DNA from: Latrodectus hesperus
Taxonomy: Eukaryota > Arthropoda > Arachnida > Araneae > Theridiidae
Direction: 5' to 3'
NCBI GenBank assembly: GCA_037975125.1
Contig: CM075858.1
Coordinates: forward strand, 66,688,140 to 66,752,139
Length of the DNA: 64,000 bases
This document shows, one piece after another, positions 63,221-64,000 of this stretch. The stretch's first letter is position 1. The number at the start of each line of letters is the position of its first letter. Below the pieces are notes generated by a model. It did not search any database. It worked only from the letters and a program-made list of their open reading frames with translations, and was not told the DNA's origin. A program made the translations under genes and the position numbers.

Positions 63221-64000
63221 GTACGTCAATTTTTTAATTACATTTATATGTTTCCTATTTTTAAATATTACTAATAATATCGAAATTTATTTAATGCCTA
63301 TTATTTTTATTCTCGATACTGTTTATTCTAAATTTAAACTTATAATTTAAACTCATATGTGGATATTGCAAATACTTATTTAATATCAATTAGAAGAAGC
63401 ATTTAAAAATGTAAATCACTAAAAATGTTAAATACACATACCTGCTTAAACATTTATTTTAATACATTAAAGACTCCCAATGTATATGAATTCCTTATTT
63501 CTTAAATGTTGACATTCTTTGAGATCGCCATAAATGGCGCCTTGGGCCAAAATATTTAATATCTAAAATGAATTTTTAAATAGTTTTTTTTAAATTTTTC
63601 TTAAAAAAATACTAAAACGTATATCAAAATTTTATAGCTTTATGTGGTTTTTTTGATTTTTTAGCATTACTTTCGTAAAAAATATTTTTATGATAATACA
63701 TTGAAGATATAAATAATTTAAGAAAGCTGATTTTCTTTATGAAATCAGCTTTCATAAATTATTTATATCTGCAACAAATCAATTAGTTATATAGCAATCA
63801 ATTTTCGCCCAATGTGTAGTAATTGAAACTAAACATCCAATTTCCTGTACATACATTTGTTAAGCAATTGAAATAAGATTCTTAGTTTTTCATATCAATT
63901 ACATTTTGCTCTTATATATTTTCTCAGATCTATATCTTGAACTTTTAAAAGACTTTTTGCTAACGAAAAATTCTAACTGCTGTTGAAATTTTTTTTTATT
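63221..64000. other. Intron of the right-hand gene, with one hairpin
   Basis: AT-rich, no further exon recognised. The inverted repeat at 63706-63769 is its only structure. Confidence 0.45.
63706..63769. repeat. Inverted repeat, 28-base arms
   Basis: GATATAAATAATTTAAGAAA with GCTGATTT (63706-63733) pairs with AAATCAGCTTTCATAAATTA with TTTATATC (63742-63769), one mismatch, 8-base loop. Confidence 0.88.

Overview
The window is A+T-rich eukaryotic DNA with introns, dense repeats, one 500-base assembly gap (49760-50259) and many (TA)n microsatellites. The repeat content (Tc1, mariner-like elements of the DUF4817 type, a Merlin element, tRNA-derived SINEs, and non-LTR retrotransposon RNase H fragments of a kind I know from orb-weaving spiders) points to an arachnid, most likely a spider. 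That assignment rests on recognition, not on a search.

The main host gene is on the minus strand. It is the N-terminal part of an alpha-2-macroglobulin / CD109 / thioester-protein (TEP) family gene. Seven small exons with matching phases and GT-AG borders could be placed by reading: 31094-30931, 29284-29099, 26487-26432, 24037-23965, 16725-16612, 15020-14936 and 7073-6968. Joined, they encode about 261 residues covering macroglobulin domains MG1 to early MG3, with the hallmark FVQTDKPLYKPSQ. The signal-peptide exon lies further right and was not found. The remaining domains lie off the left edge. At the right edge, on the plus strand, a probable first coding exon with a signal peptide (63121-63220) starts a second gene that runs out of the window.

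Region by region. 1-1453: right part of a Tc1 (DD34E) transposon. 3.0-3.2 kb: a small pogo/Tigger-like relic. 4.1-5.9 kb: a complete but inactivated DUF4817 mariner-like element inside a (TA)n tract. 7.3-8.5 kb: a shorter relative with about 280-base inverted repeats. 8.5-11.2 kb: SINEs, one nested in another, and a 141-base triple repeat. 12.7-13.0 kb and 20.0-20.9 kb: non-LTR retrotransposon remains. 14-31 kb: the exons of the TEP gene, with introns filled by a small inverted-repeat element family (E), a Merlin MITE and two copies of an unidentified repeat (G) that sits between (TA)n tracts. 33.1-34.0 kb: a SINE-derived triple repeat. 38.9-40.8 kb: a Merlin element with a dead transposase. 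44-49.8 kb: SINEs, microsatellites and an inverted G copy. 50.3-58 kb: coding-free AT-rich DNA with a diverged 1.1 kb segmental duplication. 58.5-62.3 kb: retrotransposon and Tc1 relics and a mariner MITE.

The strongest candidate for something undescribed is repeat G: three copies, each associated with (TA)n tracts on both sides, sharing a conserved core of about 150 bases, with one copy arranged as a large palindrome.
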